64,000 bases of DNA from DATFYM01 sp035315065 (lineage in GTDB: Bacteria; Acidobacteriota; Terriglobia; UBA7540), in NCBI GenBank assembly GCA_035315065.1, contig DATFYM010000105.1, positions 15,335-79,334 of the forward strand, written 5' to 3'. Positions 14,879 to 22,953 of the stretch are shown one piece after another (positions within the stretch are counted from its first letter, which is position 1; the number at the start of each line of letters is the position of its first letter). The notes under the pieces are model-generated. The model saw nothing but the letters and a program-made list of their open reading frames with translations, did not search any database and was not told the origin of the DNA. The position numbers and the translations under genes are program-made.

Positions 14879-17800
14879 TCAGTAAGTCAACTTCAACGAG
14901 AATTGCAGTTGCCGGGATGTGCCTGCGGTCTTCGAGATCACCCCGAAGCCCGTGCCCCGCACCACGTTCGCCGGCAGACCAAAGTTCACCAGGTTGAAGA
15001 CGTTAAAAAACTCGGCCCGGAACTGGAGGGTGGCGGCCTCGCTCGAACCCCTACGGCCGAAACTGGTGTCTTTAATCAACGCCACGTCGAAGTCCTGGTA
15101 TGCCGGACCGCGGAAGGTGTCGCGTCCAAGCGTCCCCAGTCGTCCCCGGTTCGGACCCGTCCCGCCCGGCACGCCAATCGGGATATCGAAGAAAGAAGCG
15201 TTATCGGCTCCCAGGCCAAAATAATCCTCGCGCACCTTGCGGCTGGTGGAAAAGACGGGCGTCCCAACCTGATCGGGACGATCCGCGCCACTGGAGCCGA
15301 AGCCGCTTTGCTGGATGCCCGAATACACGGTGAAAGGTGATCCGGAGGTCAGGGTACTGATATTCAGGAATTGCCACCCTGACGTGAGATGGCTGCCCAG
15401 CGGCTGCAGGAAGCCGACCCGATCGAAAGGCAGCACCTGAATCAGGTTGAACACGAGGATATGCGTGACGTCAAACGTCGACGGTCCCTCGTCGGACGCC
15501 GGATCCCACGGATTTTGCGGGAAAGCGAGCTGGACATTGCCCGCCCCGCCCACCGACGGCCCCAAGAGGCTGCTCGTGTCGTCGAGGGACTTGGAGAAGG
15601 TGTAGTTCGCCGAGAAGCCCAGCCCGTAACGGCCGGACGTTTTCGACGCGGACGCCTGCAAGGAATGAAAGGTTGAATGCGATCGGCTGCTGATCATCGT
15701 CTCCTGGGCGATTCCGCCTGTTACCTTCCCTGCAGCGTCGAACTGGGTGAAGGGCGCAAAGGCTGGGTCGGCGCCGCCGTAGCTATTGGGAAAGATGGTG
15801 CCGGGCAAGTGCACACCCATGGTGGCGACGTAGTCCGCGCTCACCTTCAGGTCGCCGAAACTGTGCTCCAAGCCGGCGGAATAAGTGGCCACATAGCCGT
15901 ACCCGAAATTGCGGGCGATACCAAAGATCGTGAGGGGATTGAGCTGGTGGCCTGGGCTCAACGCCGCCAGATCCTCTTCGAAGCGCTGCAGGTCGATCAC
16001 CGTGTTGGCAGGCACGTCTTTGGTGTTGCCGGTGGTAAATATCAAGTTCCCTTGCGGCGTGTGGACCGGCGGCACATTGAACTTCGTCGACGTAGTCTGG
16101 AACGGGACCGGCGCGCCGGGCAAAGCCGCGATGTAGGGGCTGAAGGCCATGGGGATGCTGCCGGTAAGAAAATTGTCCTGCCAAAGGTTCGGCAACACGG
16201 TTACGATGGAGCCGCCGCCGTGGACGCTGGTTTGATTCGTCGCCTGCCAGTCGACCGAAATGCGCGGCCCCCATCCGTTCAGGTCATCGTCGTAGGGTGG
16301 CTGAGGGTTAAAGACAAAGATCTGGTACGCGCCAGGGTCCCAATATCGCGCCGGCTTTCCGCCTGGTCCCAGCAGGCGGGGCCCCGAGGTGAGGTTGTTC
16401 GGTTCGTGTATGGGCGTGTCCACCTCGTAGCGGAGGCCGTAGGTCATGCTGAAACGTGGCGTCCCCTTCCAGGTATCCTGAAAGTAGAAGTTATAAGCCT
16501 CGCGCTGGGTTTGCTCCTCGTCGATGTGATCGCCTTGCGGGAACCCGGGCGAGGCCACCCAGTTCGTGTAGGAGAAAGGCGTGGCGGTAAGGAGACCGGT
16601 GAGCGAGTCCGGCAAAGGATCGCCCGGCCGGATATTGTGCGTGCCGCTGGCCGAGGTGACGCTGATGGGCGAGTATGCCGTCCCGCCGCCGAAACTGTAA
16701 GAACCGTTGGGGCTGATCCCGAACACGGTGGCGTCGCGGTTGAAGCGCGCCTCGAATCCCGCCGCGAAGGTGTGCAGCCCGTGGATCCACTGCGCGGTCT
16801 GCCGGATCTGGAAAAGGTTGCCGAACGCCTCGGTCCTGGTGCCGCCCGCGCCATTGAACGGCTCGAACAGGCCATCCCCGAAATTCAGCGCCGGCTGGAC
16901 GTCGTTGTGCGGCACAAAGGAGGGCGTGCTGCGCAAGTAGCCTAGAGTGCTCTCGAGCACCAGGTTGGACCACAGGGTGCGCGTGTAGTGCAATCCTACG
17001 TTCCGCTGGTTGTCCACAAAGGTGGTGGCGAAGCTGGGATCGATCGCCGTCTGGCTGGGATTGGTCAGGGGACCATCGGTGTTATCCATATTGAAACGGG
17101 CGAAGAGCCGCGCCTTGTCCGAAAGCTTGTGGTCGATGCGGATGGAGAACTGGTCGCTCGTCGTCGTCACCTTCGACGACGTAGCGTAGGTGCGCTCCCC
17201 AAACGGACCCAGGAGATCGTTAGGCAGCGGATACCCCGCGAGCACCGGCAGGATCGCCGGATTAAGCGGCACCGTCAGGGTATCGCCGGGATAGGTCAGC
17301 GTGTCAATTCCTTGCCGCTCCCCCGCCGTAGGTACGGAGAGCACCTGGGTGGTGCCCAGCACCTGGCGGAAACCCTGGTACTGCCCGAAAAAGTAAGTGC
17401 GCCCGTGACCGTCATAGATCCCCGGCAGCGCTACCGGTCCACCGAGGGTGAATCCGAATTCGTTGCGCTGGAACGGCGGGATGCGGCCGGGGCTCACGAA
17501 GCTGCGGCGGTCGAAGAAATTGCGCGCATCGAGAGAAGCGTTGCGTAGGAATTCAAAGGCGTCGCCGTGAATCTGGTTGGTTCCCGACTTGGTCACCACA
17601 TTGGTGTAACCCGCGGCGCCGGCGCCGATCTCGGGGGGCATCACGCCGGACTGCGACTGGATCTCCTGAATCGCGTCCACGTTGAAGTTGGAAAACGTTG
17701 CGCCACCCAACTCGGGGTCAGTGGTGTAAACGCCGTCCATGGCAAAGACCGCCGCCGTACCGCGCTGCCCGTTGATGGCGAACTGCAGGGTGAAATTGTT

Positions 17801-18322
17801 GGCGCCATTCGTGTCGGTGGTGGTGCCGCCCGCGAGGGCCAGGAGTTTGGTAAAGTCGCGCTTGTTGAGCGGCAGGCTCGAGACCTCGCCGCTGGTCAAA
17901 TGCTCGCCGCCGCCCGTCTGACCCGCCTGAGAGGACGCGCCTTGCGCCACGCTCAAAACGCGGAGTTCCGGTGGCTGGGAGGAGAGTTGCAATCTCGCGG
18001 CGAGGGTGACGCCGTCCGTGATGACCATGAGGTTCGCCGTCTTCCAAATCTTTCCACCGGCGCTCGCCGACAGTCCATAACTGCCTGCCGCAATGCTGGC
18101 GAAGGTAAACTCGCCTGTCGCCGCTGTCGTAGCCGTGTAGGCACGGTTCCCCGCGGTCGACTGGAGCTTGACGACGGCCCCGCCAACGGGTTTTCCCGCC
18201 TCGTCACGCAGCGTACCGCTCCAGGACGTTACGCCAAAAACCAGCGGCGCCGGGACCAGCGAGGCCAGCAAGAAGAGAGGGACGAAGCAGAACAACCGAA
18301 TGCGGCCTTTACGATCTGCCAT
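14879..18322 (-). CDS. TonB-dependent receptor, Oar-like, with carboxypeptidase regulatory-like domain
   Basis: Outer-membrane receptor of 1147 residues. A signal peptide (FVPLFLLASLVPAPLVFG) is followed by a carboxypeptidase-like beta-sandwich (about 32-110, SGTLRDEAGKPVGGAVVKL), a plug domain (about 150-260, with FAINGQRGTAAVFAMDGVY and NVVTKSGTNQIHGDAFEFLR) and a long beta-barrel with the typical end RAEFFNVFNLVNFG and final strand QLQFSLKLTY. This architecture is abundant in Acidobacteria and serves uptake of large substrates, often glycans. No SusD partner is adjacent. The LytTR pair that follows is on the same strand and could regulate it, but this is only positional. Confidence 0.93.
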   Translation of the reverse strand: MADRKGRIRLFCFVPLFLLASLVPAPLVFGVTSWSGTLRDEAGKPVGGAVVKLQSTAGNRAYTATTAATGEFTFASIAAGSYGLSASAGGKIWKTANLMVITDGVTLAARLQLSSQPPELRVLSVAQGASSQAGQTGGGEHLTSGEVSSLPLNKRDFTKLLALAGGTTTDTNGANNFTLQFAINGQRGTAAVFAMDGVYTTDPELGGATFSNFNVDAIQEIQSQSGVMPPEIGAGAAGYTNVVTKSGTNQIHGDAFEFLRNASLDARNFFDRRSFVSPGRIPPFQRNEFGFTLGGPVALPGIYDGHGRTYFFGQYQGFRQVLGTTQVLSVPTAGERQGIDTLTYPGDTLTVPLNPAILPVLAGYPLPNDLLGPFGERTYATSSKVTTTSDQFSIRIDHKLSDKARLFARFNMDNTDGPLTNPSQTAIDPSFATTFVDNQRNVGLHYTRTLWSNLVLESTLGYLRSTPSFVPHNDVQPALNFGDGLFEPFNGAGGTRTEAFGNLFQIRQTAQWIHGLHTFAAGFEARFNRDATVFGISPNGSYSFGGGTAYSPISVTSASGTHNIRPGDPLPDSLTGLLTATPFSYTNWVASPGFPQGDHIDEEQTQREAYNFYFQDTWKGTPRFSMTYGLRYEVDTPIHEPNNLTSGPRLLGPGGKPARYWDPGAYQIFVFNPQPPYDDDLNGWGPRISVDWQATNQTSVHGGGSIVTVLPNLWQDNFLTGSIPMAFSPYIAALPGAPVPFQTTSTKFNVPPVHTPQGNLIFTTGNTKDVPANTVIDLQRFEEDLAALSPGHQLNPLTIFGIARNFGYGYVATYSAGLEHSFGDLKVSADYVATMGVHLPGTIFPNSYGGADPAFAPFTQFDAAGKVTGGIAQETMISSRSHSTFHSLQASASKTSGRYGLGFSANYTFSKSLDDTSSLLGPSVGGAGNVQLAFPQNPWDPASDEGPSTFDVTHILVFNLIQVLPFDRVGFLQPLGSHLTSGWQFLNISTLTSGSPFTVYSGIQQSGFGSSGADRPDQVGTPVFSTSRKVREDYFGLGADNASFFDIPIGVPGGTGPNRGRLGTLGRDTFRGPAYQDFDVALIKDTSFGRRGSSEAATLQFRAEFFNVFNLVNFGLPANVVRGTGFGVISKTAGTSRQLQFSLKLTY

Positions 18323-18431
18323 AGTCCTATTAGATCATGTCAATTCGCGCTGCGGCGCACTGATTCAAGGGGACAAAGGGTGGAGCGTAAACTGGCCAGC
18401 GGAAACTGCTCTCTAGTCCCACTTGCAATTC

Positions 18432-19205
18432 CTACCCTTCTAACACCTCGCGCAATCGTGCGTACCCGGCACGGCTCACGGGAAGTTGCGCGCCGCTGGT
18501 TAGGACCACGACGTGCGTCTCCTTACCATAAGGCTCGATTTTCACCACCCGCTCCAGGTTCACAATGTAGGACCGGTGTACGCGCAGGAAGCGTGCGGGG
18601 TCGAGCGCTTTTTCCAGACTCGAAATCGTCTGCTGTTTCAGATGCTTCTTGCCCTCGGCGCAGAGCGCGACGTAATCGTCCTGCGCCTCGGCGTAGTCCA
18701 GCTTGCGGACAGGGATCAAGTGCACGCGTGTTCCGTCCTTCACCACGATCCGCTCCAGGTATTGGGCCGGCGGGCGGGCCTCGGCCGCCAATTCCATAGG
18801 CGGCGGCAGCCTGCCTCCCAGCCGGTTGTCTCCCAGTCGTTCTGGCACCCGGTCCAGCGCCACGCGCAACCGCTCGGCGCCAAACGGCTTCAGCAAGTAA
18901 TCGACGGCGTGCGCCTCGAAGGCGCGCAGGGCATATTGATCGTAGGCAGTCACGAAGATCACCGCCAGGTCGCTGCCGGTTAACTCCAGCACCTCGAAGC
19001 CGTCCAGTTTCGGCATCTGCACGTCCAGGAACAGCAGGTCGGGCTTCAGCTCCGCAACGGCCTTCACCGCCTCGAAGCCGTTGGCGCACTCGGCCACAAT
19101 CTCGACCTCCGGGTGGGCTTGCAGCAACTCGCGCAACACCTGACGAGCCAGGTCTTCGTCGTCCACGACGATGGCGCGGTATCTGTTTCCTCTCTCGCTC
19201 GTCAA
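18432..19205 (-). CDS. LytR/AlgR-type response regulator
   Basis: 257 residues: N-terminal receiver (AIVVDDEDLARQVL, then LLFLDVQMPKLDGFEVL with the phosphoacceptor Asp, then FVTAYDQYALRAFEAHAVDYLLKPF) and a C-terminal LytTR DNA-binding domain (HLIPVRKLDYAEAQDDYVAL, FLRVHRSYIVNLE). It begins with TTG that overlaps the stop of the histidine kinase gene by 4 nt (TTGA), so the two are translationally coupled. LytTR regulators bind spaced direct repeats and control cell-envelope or secretion genes. Targets here are unknown. Confidence 0.93.
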   Translation of the reverse strand: MTSERGNRYRAIVVDDEDLARQVLRELLQAHPEVEIVAECANGFEAVKAVAELKPDLLFLDVQMPKLDGFEVLELTGSDLAVIFVTAYDQYALRAFEAHAVDYLLKPFGAERLRVALDRVPERLGDNRLGGRLPPPMELAAEARPPAQYLERIVVKDGTRVHLIPVRKLDYAEAQDDYVALCAEGKKHLKQQTISSLEKALDPARFLRVHRSYIVNLERVVKIEPYGKETHVVVLTSGAQLPVSRAGYARLREVLEG

Positions 19206-20272
19206 GCTCCACGCTCCCTTTTCTCAAGTGGCAGTGTCAGGCTCACTCGGAAGCAATCTCCCTCGGTGGTCACCACAAGGCCGGCGCCGTTTCCGTAGCA
19301 GGCCTCCAGCCGCTGCCGCACGTTTTCGAGTCCCATGCCGTTGCGCCGGCTCGGCAGCGCCTCCGGGTCGAACCGATTCTCCACGACAATGGAAAGGCTC
19401 TGCTGATCCTTCGCCGCCCGCAATCGAATCCAGCCCCCTTCCGGCAGATTGGAGACTCCGTGCGCCACCGCATTCTCCACCAGCGGCTGAAGCACGAGTG
19501 GCGGCACGGGCTGTCCGAGGACGTCCGCGTTAACCTGTTCCTCGAAGGTGAGTCGTGTTCCGAAGCGCACCTTCTCCACGCGCAGAAAGCAGTCGATTAG
19601 GGCGATCTCTTCCTGGAGAGCGATCATCGACTTCTCGCCCAGTCCCAGGGTCCGCCGCAGGAAGTCTCCCAACAGGATGCACATTTCGCGCGCCTTGGCC
19701 GGGTCCGAGCCGGTGAGGGCACTGATGGAATGAAGGCTGTTGAAAATGAAGTGCGGATTCACCTGGGCCTTCAAGGCGCGCAATTCCGCCTCGCGCGCCA
19801 AGACCTGTGCCTGCGCTTCACGCTCTTGCGCCTCGCGTGAGGCTTCCACGGCCAGCAGGGCGTAGTGCATGACTACGCCCAGTAAGTAGAGAAGGACTCC
19901 GAGCCCAAAAATCAGCCCCGTCGCCTTCGCCGCTCGCCCGTTGAGACCGGCAAACGCCGGGAACTGCGCCAGCCCGGCGGCCAGAGCGCGAGCCGCCAAG
20001 ACCCACAGCCCGCTCACAACCGCCGCCGCCGTCAGATGCGCCAATGCCGGCTCCAAGGCCACCGCCCGATTCAGGGTAGTGGTCCGGCAGGTGTACCACG
20101 AGGAAAGGCAGGCGAGTGCGTAGAGGAACGAAAGCGGTGCGCCGAGGGCAGCGGACTCCACCCAACCGAGTCCGCCGACCACTTTGAGCAGATAGACGAT
20201 CAGCGCGACGAGGGGAACCCATCCGAGCAGGTAGAGGCCGAGCCGCCGAAGGTTGCCGAGGATAGGATGCAT
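19202..20272 (-). CDS. LytS-like sensor histidine kinase (His_kinase family)
   Basis: 356 residues with an N-terminal membrane region of several helices (LGLYLLGWVPLVALIVYLL and later ones), then the His_kinase signature LKAQVNPHFIFNSLHSI (phosphoacceptor His in NPHFIFN) and a C-terminal ATPase (LVLQPLVENAVAHGVSN, GMGLENVRQRLEACYG). It partners with the overlapping LytTR regulator. There is no extracellular sensor domain beyond the loops, so the helices themselves, or a partner such as the LiaF-like protein encoded 180 nt upstream, may sense the signal. Confidence 0.93.
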   Translation of the reverse strand: MHPILGNLRRLGLYLLGWVPLVALIVYLLKVVGGLGWVESAALGAPLSFLYALACLSSWYTCRTTTLNRAVALEPALAHLTAAAVVSGLWVLAARALAAGLAQFPAFAGLNGRAAKATGLIFGLGVLLYLLGVVMHYALLAVEASREAQEREAQAQVLAREAELRALKAQVNPHFIFNSLHSISALTGSDPAKAREMCILLGDFLRRTLGLGEKSMIALQEEIALIDCFLRVEKVRFGTRLTFEEQVNADVLGQPVPPLVLQPLVENAVAHGVSNLPEGGWIRLRAAKDQQSLSIVVENRFDPEALPSRRNGMGLENVRQRLEACYGNGAGLVVTTEGDCFRVSLTLPLEKRERGA

Positions 20273-20310
20273 GAAGAGCCGTTGGTTACTCTTTCGAGCA
20301 CGGTCAGCGA

Positions 20311-20450
20311 GAAGTCAGGAGACAGGAGTCAGGAGTCAGCATAAAGACCCGGAATTCCTTATGCTGAGTTCCATCGCTCAGTGAGCCACGCTCGGCGTGA
20401 GCGTCTTTATTCTGACTTCTGACTCCTGACTCCTGTCTCCTGACTCCTCT
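20311..20450. repeat. GTCAGGA heptamer repeat with inverted partner
   Basis: GTCAGGA-type units at 20311-20340 and the reverse complement (CTCCTGA units) at 20410-20450, about 70 nt apart. A long hairpin could form between the LiaF-like gene and the kinase gene, and it may lower read-through between them. Confidence 0.75.
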
Positions 20451-20451
20451 T

Positions 20452-21240
20452 TCAGTTCGTTATCTTGCTGCCCCCGAAAATCCACGCACCGGTGACAATC
20501 AACTTTTTCGGGTTCGGCGACTCCGTCAACGGCGGCCGCAATTGATGGTGATTGCCTCCAAAAATCGCCCGACCTTGACTGACCACGCGCCAACCCCTGG
20601 GCACCTTGACTTCCCCCCCGCCGAAGATGGCGTTGATTTCCAGTACTGCTTCGCTGCCCTCGATGTCGGCATCAGTCATGTCCAGCTTGAACCCTCCGAA
20701 GATGGCCACCAGTCTGCCGCTGCGAAACTTCTTCGAAGTCACCTGCAGTTCACCGCCGCCAAACACATACGCCTGGTCAAAGTCCGGATCGGGCAATGCG
20801 GGCAGCTCCGCCGGAGCCCCTCGCCGGCGCAAAACCGAATAGAGAATCCAGAGTCCCCACAGAATGATCCAAAGCGGCCAGATATGGATGAACTGGAAGC
20901 GCTGGTAGCCCAGCGCGCTCAACTGCCATATGCCTCCAATGACGATCAGCGCCGCTCCCCACAACCGTTCCTCGGCGCCCTTCCCGGCCCAGAGCCGGAT
21001 GAAGCCAGGCACGATCAGAATCATCGGCCACAAGCGGAGCAAGTGCGAAGCCGGGAACACCCCTTCCTGATCGAGCAGCAGGATCACCCCGAAGGCGATT
21101 ACGGCCAGCCCCACCAGAAGGCCGCTGATGTTCCCGACGGGTTCGGTGCCTCCCAGGTACAAACCCGGCTTGAGTTCTTTGGTTCCGCTGGGGATACGGA
21201 TGAACAGGCCGATGCGCGGCTTCTTCTGTTCTTCATTCAT
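20452..21240 (-). CDS. LiaF-like membrane protein (DUF5668 plus C-terminal LiaF domain)
   Basis: 262 residues from ATG 21240, which has GAGGAG 8 nt upstream; the frame is open to 21303. The N-terminal soluble part is followed by about four membrane helices (ISGLLVGLAVIAFGVILLL, LRLWPMILIVPGFIRLWAG, ALIVIGGIWQLSALGY, IHIWPLWIILWGLWILYSVL), and the C-terminus is a beta-helical domain (VFGGGELQV, AIFGGFKLDM, NAIFGGGEVKVPRGW), as in LiaF and cell-wall-active-antibiotic response proteins. LiaF proteins inhibit partner histidine kinases. The LytS-like kinase gene follows on the same strand, so a modulator role is plausible. Confidence 0.85.
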   Translation of the reverse strand: MNEEQKKPRIGLFIRIPSGTKELKPGLYLGGTEPVGNISGLLVGLAVIAFGVILLLDQEGVFPASHLLRLWPMILIVPGFIRLWAGKGAEERLWGAALIVIGGIWQLSALGYQRFQFIHIWPLWIILWGLWILYSVLRRRGAPAELPALPDPDFDQAYVFGGGELQVTSKKFRSGRLVAIFGGFKLDMTDADIEGSEAVLEINAIFGGGEVKVPRGWRVVSQGRAIFGGNHHQLRPPLTESPNPKKLIVTGAWIFGGSKITN

Positions 21241-21527
21241 GGCCGTCTCCTCGGATCGCCCCGGTGGCCGCCCGCCCGCGTCCTTTCTCGAGGTTGGCAA
21301 CACCCGGCACCAAGGCCATCAAGGTCACGACCACCGAACGCCGCCCAGCCAGCCGCGCCGTAATCGTAAGCCCAGAACCGCTCGGCCACCAGTCGCCACA
21401 CGGACCCGGCCAGGATCTTCAGGGCCCAGAGATCCATCTGACGCAAGTGAGCATAGCTGAATGCGGCGCCTGCCAGCAAGACAGCCAGCGATACCACCCA
21501 CATGGTGACTCTATCCGCCCTCTCCAT
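21237..21527 (-). pseudogene. small membrane protein, probably frameshifted near 21330
   Basis: ATG 21527 has GGAGAAGG upstream. The first part reads as one membrane helix (VTMWVVSLAVLLAGAAFSY) and a short amphipathic region up to AAGWAAFGG. After that the current frame gives an Arg/Gly-rich tail without sense. The next frame from the same point reads VTLMALVPGVANLEKGRGRA and ends in a stop overlapping the LiaF-like start, a normal operon junction. A single missing base near 21330 (or a sequencing error) explains this. Probably a two-helix partner of the LiaF-like protein. Confidence 0.5.
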
Positions 21528-21671
21528 GTCACCTTCTCCCGTCGTCGCAGTTTTGGGGTTCACGAGACGACGTTAATCCCCGCAGCTTGGGGTTGTCTCG
21601 CGCTTTTCGGCGAATGGCGTCTGCGTACCGGTGAACCTCAGTTTTCCCCTGAGGAGTGCTGAGAGAAATTC

Positions 21672-21701
21672 CCGATTGCAGATTGACGATTGACGATTGA
21701 A
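21672..21701. repeat. GATTGAC heptamer repeat
   Basis: Units GATTGCA, GATTGAC, GATTGAC, GATTGAA, the same unit as at 6192-6227. It lies in the 300-nt divergent region between the small membrane gene and the SurA-like gene. A possible -10 box TACAAT lies at 21820-21825, just before the latter's start. Confidence 0.6.
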
Positions 21702-21831
21702 AGGGAAGACGCAAGGCACTCTGGTTCCAATCGCCATCGAAAATCGTCCATCCGGCAATTCTTCGTCGGACGCCGCAATCAAACCGGAAACTTCGCTAAC
21801 GGTTTCGTACCGCGCGGGCTACAATAGAGAC

Positions 21832-22887
21832 ATGACTTGCGCATCGATGTCCCGACGCCAATTCGGTCTCATAGCTCTAGCCTGCGCGTCGCTCGCTGTC
21901 GCTGCCGGATGCAACCGCCAGAAGTCCTCGAACCGCGAAGTATGGGCAAACGTGGACGGTGTGCCGATTTATCGCGACCAAGTGGAGCGGTACTATCGTG
22001 GCCGAATGTCAGAAGGCGGCACGAATCCCAGCCCGCAGGAAGCCCTCAGCCTCAAGCTGAACATCCTCGGCGAGCTGATCAATAACCAGATCCTCCTCGC
22101 GCACGCCGCCCATGCCCAAGTCACCGTTTCCGAGGCCGACATTGACACGCAAGTGGCTAAGCTGAAGAGTCCCTATTCCGAGGAGGAATTTCAGAAGAAA
22201 CTCAATGAGCAGGGTTTGAGCGCGGTGGATTTTCGCGAGCAGGTTCGAGACGGGATCATCATCAACAAGCTCATTAATAAGGAAATCGCCTCGAGGATTG
22301 CGACGACGGACGCCGAAATCTCCGACTACTACGAGCACAACAAGGCCAGCTTCGATGCGCCCGAGACCGAATACCACTTGGCCCAGATCGAAGTGACGCC
22401 TTTCGCGGGGCCCCCGGCTCATAAGGATGACGCAGCCAAGAACATGGCCGCCTCCGAACGCAAGGCTGAGGCCCTTTACGCCAGATTGCAGCGGGGCGAC
22501 GACTTCGCCACCGTAGCCCAACAGTACTCGCAGGATGCCAAGACGGCCCCCGGCGGCGGCGACATGGGCTTCATTCCTGCTTCCTCGCTTGAATCCAACC
22601 CGCAACTCAAGCGAGCCATCGCTTCCCTCAAAGTGGGCGAGATCTCCGGGATCCTCCGCAGTCCTTCCGGCTTCCACATTATCAAGCTCCTAGGCCGCGC
22701 CGACCCCGGGCAGATGAAACTCTCGAACCCGCAAGTGGAGAGCACCATTCGCCGCACTTTGATGGGCGAGAAAGAAGAACTCCTCAAGGCCGCCTACATT
22801 GAAGAACTGCGCGACCACGCTAAGGTGGTGAACTTCCTGGCAGAGCAAATTACTGCCGCCGGGCCCGATGATAAATCGCTGCAATAG
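21832..22887 (+). CDS. SurA/PrsA-like peptidyl-prolyl isomerase lipoprotein
   Basis: 351 residues from ATG 21832 (a second Met is at 21847); the upstream open frame is repeat and promoter. The N-terminus SRRQFGLIALACASLAVAAGC carries a lipobox (AAGC) and also a twin-arginine start, so export could be by Tat or Sec with lipidation of the Cys. A SurA_N-like helical chaperone region follows (VDGVPIYRDQVERYY, LGELINNQILLAHA), then one parvulin domain (EYHLAQIEV, FATVAQQYSQDAKTAPGGGDMGF, PSGFHIIKLLGR). Likely assists folding of outer-membrane or secreted proteins, such as the receptor and giant repeat proteins of this window. Confidence 0.9.
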   Translation: MTCASMSRRQFGLIALACASLAVAAGCNRQKSSNREVWANVDGVPIYRDQVERYYRGRMSEGGTNPSPQEALSLKLNILGELINNQILLAHAAHAQVTVSEADIDTQVAKLKSPYSEEEFQKKLNEQGLSAVDFREQVRDGIIINKLINKEIASRIATTDAEISDYYEHNKASFDAPETEYHLAQIEVTPFAGPPAHKDDAAKNMAASERKAEALYARLQRGDDFATVAQQYSQDAKTAPGGGDMGFIPASSLESNPQLKRAIASLKVGEISGILRSPSGFHIIKLLGRADPGQMKLSNPQVESTIRRTLMGEKEELLKAAYIEELRDHAKVVNFLAEQITAAGPDDKSLQ

Positions 22888-22909
22888 AAGAGTCCGGTTG
22901 TCACCGAAG

Positions 22910-22953
22910 CGAGCTAGCTGATAGCTGCTGGATGCTGAAAGCTAGCTGAGGGC
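22910..22953. repeat. AGCTGAT-type heptamer repeat
   Basis: Units AGCTGAT, AGCTGCT, and AGCTAGC between the converging SurA-like and permease genes. The last bases reach the stop codon of the permease gene. Confidence 0.5.

Noticed and set aside
13667..15340. 557-codon plus-strand frame opposite selD and the TonB receptor end
   Set aside because: Covers two well-supported minus-strand genes and the inverted repeat; no domain-like sequence.
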